64,000 bases of DNA from positions 1,274,501 to 1,338,500 of the forward strand of contig NZ_CP022372.1 of the NCBI RefSeq assembly GCF_002220095.1. The letters are read 5' to 3'. Numbering within the stretch: the stretch's first letter is position 1; every line of letters begins with the position of its first letter. Of this stretch, positions 63,549 through 64,000 are shown one piece after another. The notes beneath the pieces are model-generated. The model was given only the letters and a program-made list of their open reading frames with translations, made no database searches and was not told where the DNA came from. A program made the translations under genes and the position numbers. This DNA comes from Bosea sp. AS-1 (GTDB lineage Bacteria; Pseudomonadota; Alphaproteobacteria; Rhizobiales; Beijerinckiaceae).

Positions 63549-64000
63549 ATGGCTCGCCAGGACATCAACGAGGCTCTCGCGCAGACCGGCTTCCTCTATG
63601 GCGGCAACGCCGCCTATATCGAGGACCTCTACGCCCGCTACGAGGCCGACCCGAAGTCGGTCGACGAGCAGTGGCAGAGCTTCTTCGGCGCGCTCAAGGA
63701 CGACAAGCAGCTCGTGCTGGAGAACGCCAAGGGCGCTTCCTGGAAAAAGCCGAACTGGCCGCTTCCCGCCAGCGGCGAGCTGGTCTCGGCGCTTGACGGC
63801 AACTGGGCGCAGGTCGAGAAGGCCGTCTCCGACAAGCTCGGTGCCAAGGCCAAGGCTGCGGGCACCGCGCTTTCCGCCGCCGATGTGCAGCAGGCGACCC
63901 GTGACTCGGTGCGCGCCATCATGCTGATCCGCGCCTATCGCATGCGCGGCCATCTCTACGCCAAGCTCGACCCGCTCGGCATCGAGACCCGCACCGACGA
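63549..64000 (+). CDS. sucA: 2-oxoglutarate dehydrogenase E1 component, N-terminal fragment
   Basis: The first 150 codons only; the gene continues past the right edge. MARQDINEALAQTGFLYGGN and AAYIEDLYARYEADPKSVDE, then QWQSFFGAL, are the typical E1o N-terminal helices that dock on the E2 core, and SVRAIMLIRAYRMRGHLYAK begins the thiamine-diphosphate part. ATG 63549. It is 172 bp after sucD, with hairpins in the gap. Confidence 0.95.
   Translation, partial: MARQDINEALAQTGFLYGGNAAYIEDLYARYEADPKSVDEQWQSFFGALKDDKQLVLENAKGASWKKPNWPLPASGELVSALDGNWAQVEKAVSDKLGAKAKAAGTALSAADVQQATRDSVRAIMLIRAYRMRGHLYAKLDPLGIETRTD

Overview
This is a chromosomal window of high-GC DNA (roughly two-thirds G+C by eye) from an alphaproteobacterium of the order Hyphomicrobiales (Rhizobiales), quite possibly Bosea or a close relative. 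The order-level call rests on the gene neighbourhoods: tlpA divergent from argH, argH-lptM-lysA followed by a TIGR02302 (DUF4175) protein, phaA-DUF1737-phaB with phaR nearby, serC-serA with a serC-type leader, and mdh-sucC-sucD-sucA. The genus is a guess. No rRNA, tRNA, CRISPR array, insertion sequence or prophage was seen.

Layout. 1-6 kb: tlpA (partial), argH, lptM, lysA and a large Gln-rich envelope protein. 6-9 kb: a YddG-like exporter and a fosmidomycin-resistance-type MFS pump, separated by a structured intergenic repeat. 8.5-11.6 kb: polyhydroxybutyrate precursor genes phaB, DUF1737 and phaA, and the regulator phaR. 11.6-18.6 kb: a c-di-GMP phosphodiesterase-type protein, rpmF, mtgA, a farnesyl diphosphate synthase, a membrane-anchored unknown and purA. 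18.9-28 kb: an M20 hydrolase, a tyrosine phosphatase, a MuiA-like protein, mntP under a manganese riboswitch, a glutamine amidotransferase, an EamA exporter and a class A beta-lactamase. 28-31 kb: serA and serC, the latter with a candidate serC leader RNA.

31.2-33.5 kb is the accessory part: an AT-rich DUF3800 gene, two very short coupled ORFs, and about 750 bp of GC-rich DNA with no recognisable gene. 34.5-40.5 kb is a sugar or sugar-acid module: a lactonase divergent from an ABC binding protein and two permeases, a DapA-superfamily aldolase and an FCD-type GntR regulator. It has no ATPase gene. 40.6-44.7 kb is the least understood stretch: a polytopic membrane protein converging on three tightly coupled membrane-anchored beta-domain proteins that lie downstream of ppk2.

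44.7-51.5 kb is the complete phosphate regulon phoR-pstSCAB-phoU-phoB, with a perfect Pho box before pstS and strong hairpins between pstS and pstC. 51.5-57.2 kb: two small proteins, then a LysR regulator divergent from an operon in which a second, altered argininosuccinate-lyase homologue is translationally coupled to a polar amino acid ABC transporter. 57.3-64 kb: zapE, a TetR regulator and the TCA genes mdh, sucC, sucD and the start of sucA, with a 2-oxoglutarate/Fe(II) oxygenase inserted on the opposite strand.

Of possible new biology, the best candidates are the altered ArgH paralogue in its transporter operon, the ppk2-linked trio of anchored beta-domain proteins, a shared 12-bp motif that may be the operator of the sugar module, and the unexplained GC-rich segment beside the DUF3800 gene. 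The window also carries several families of intergenic palindromes.
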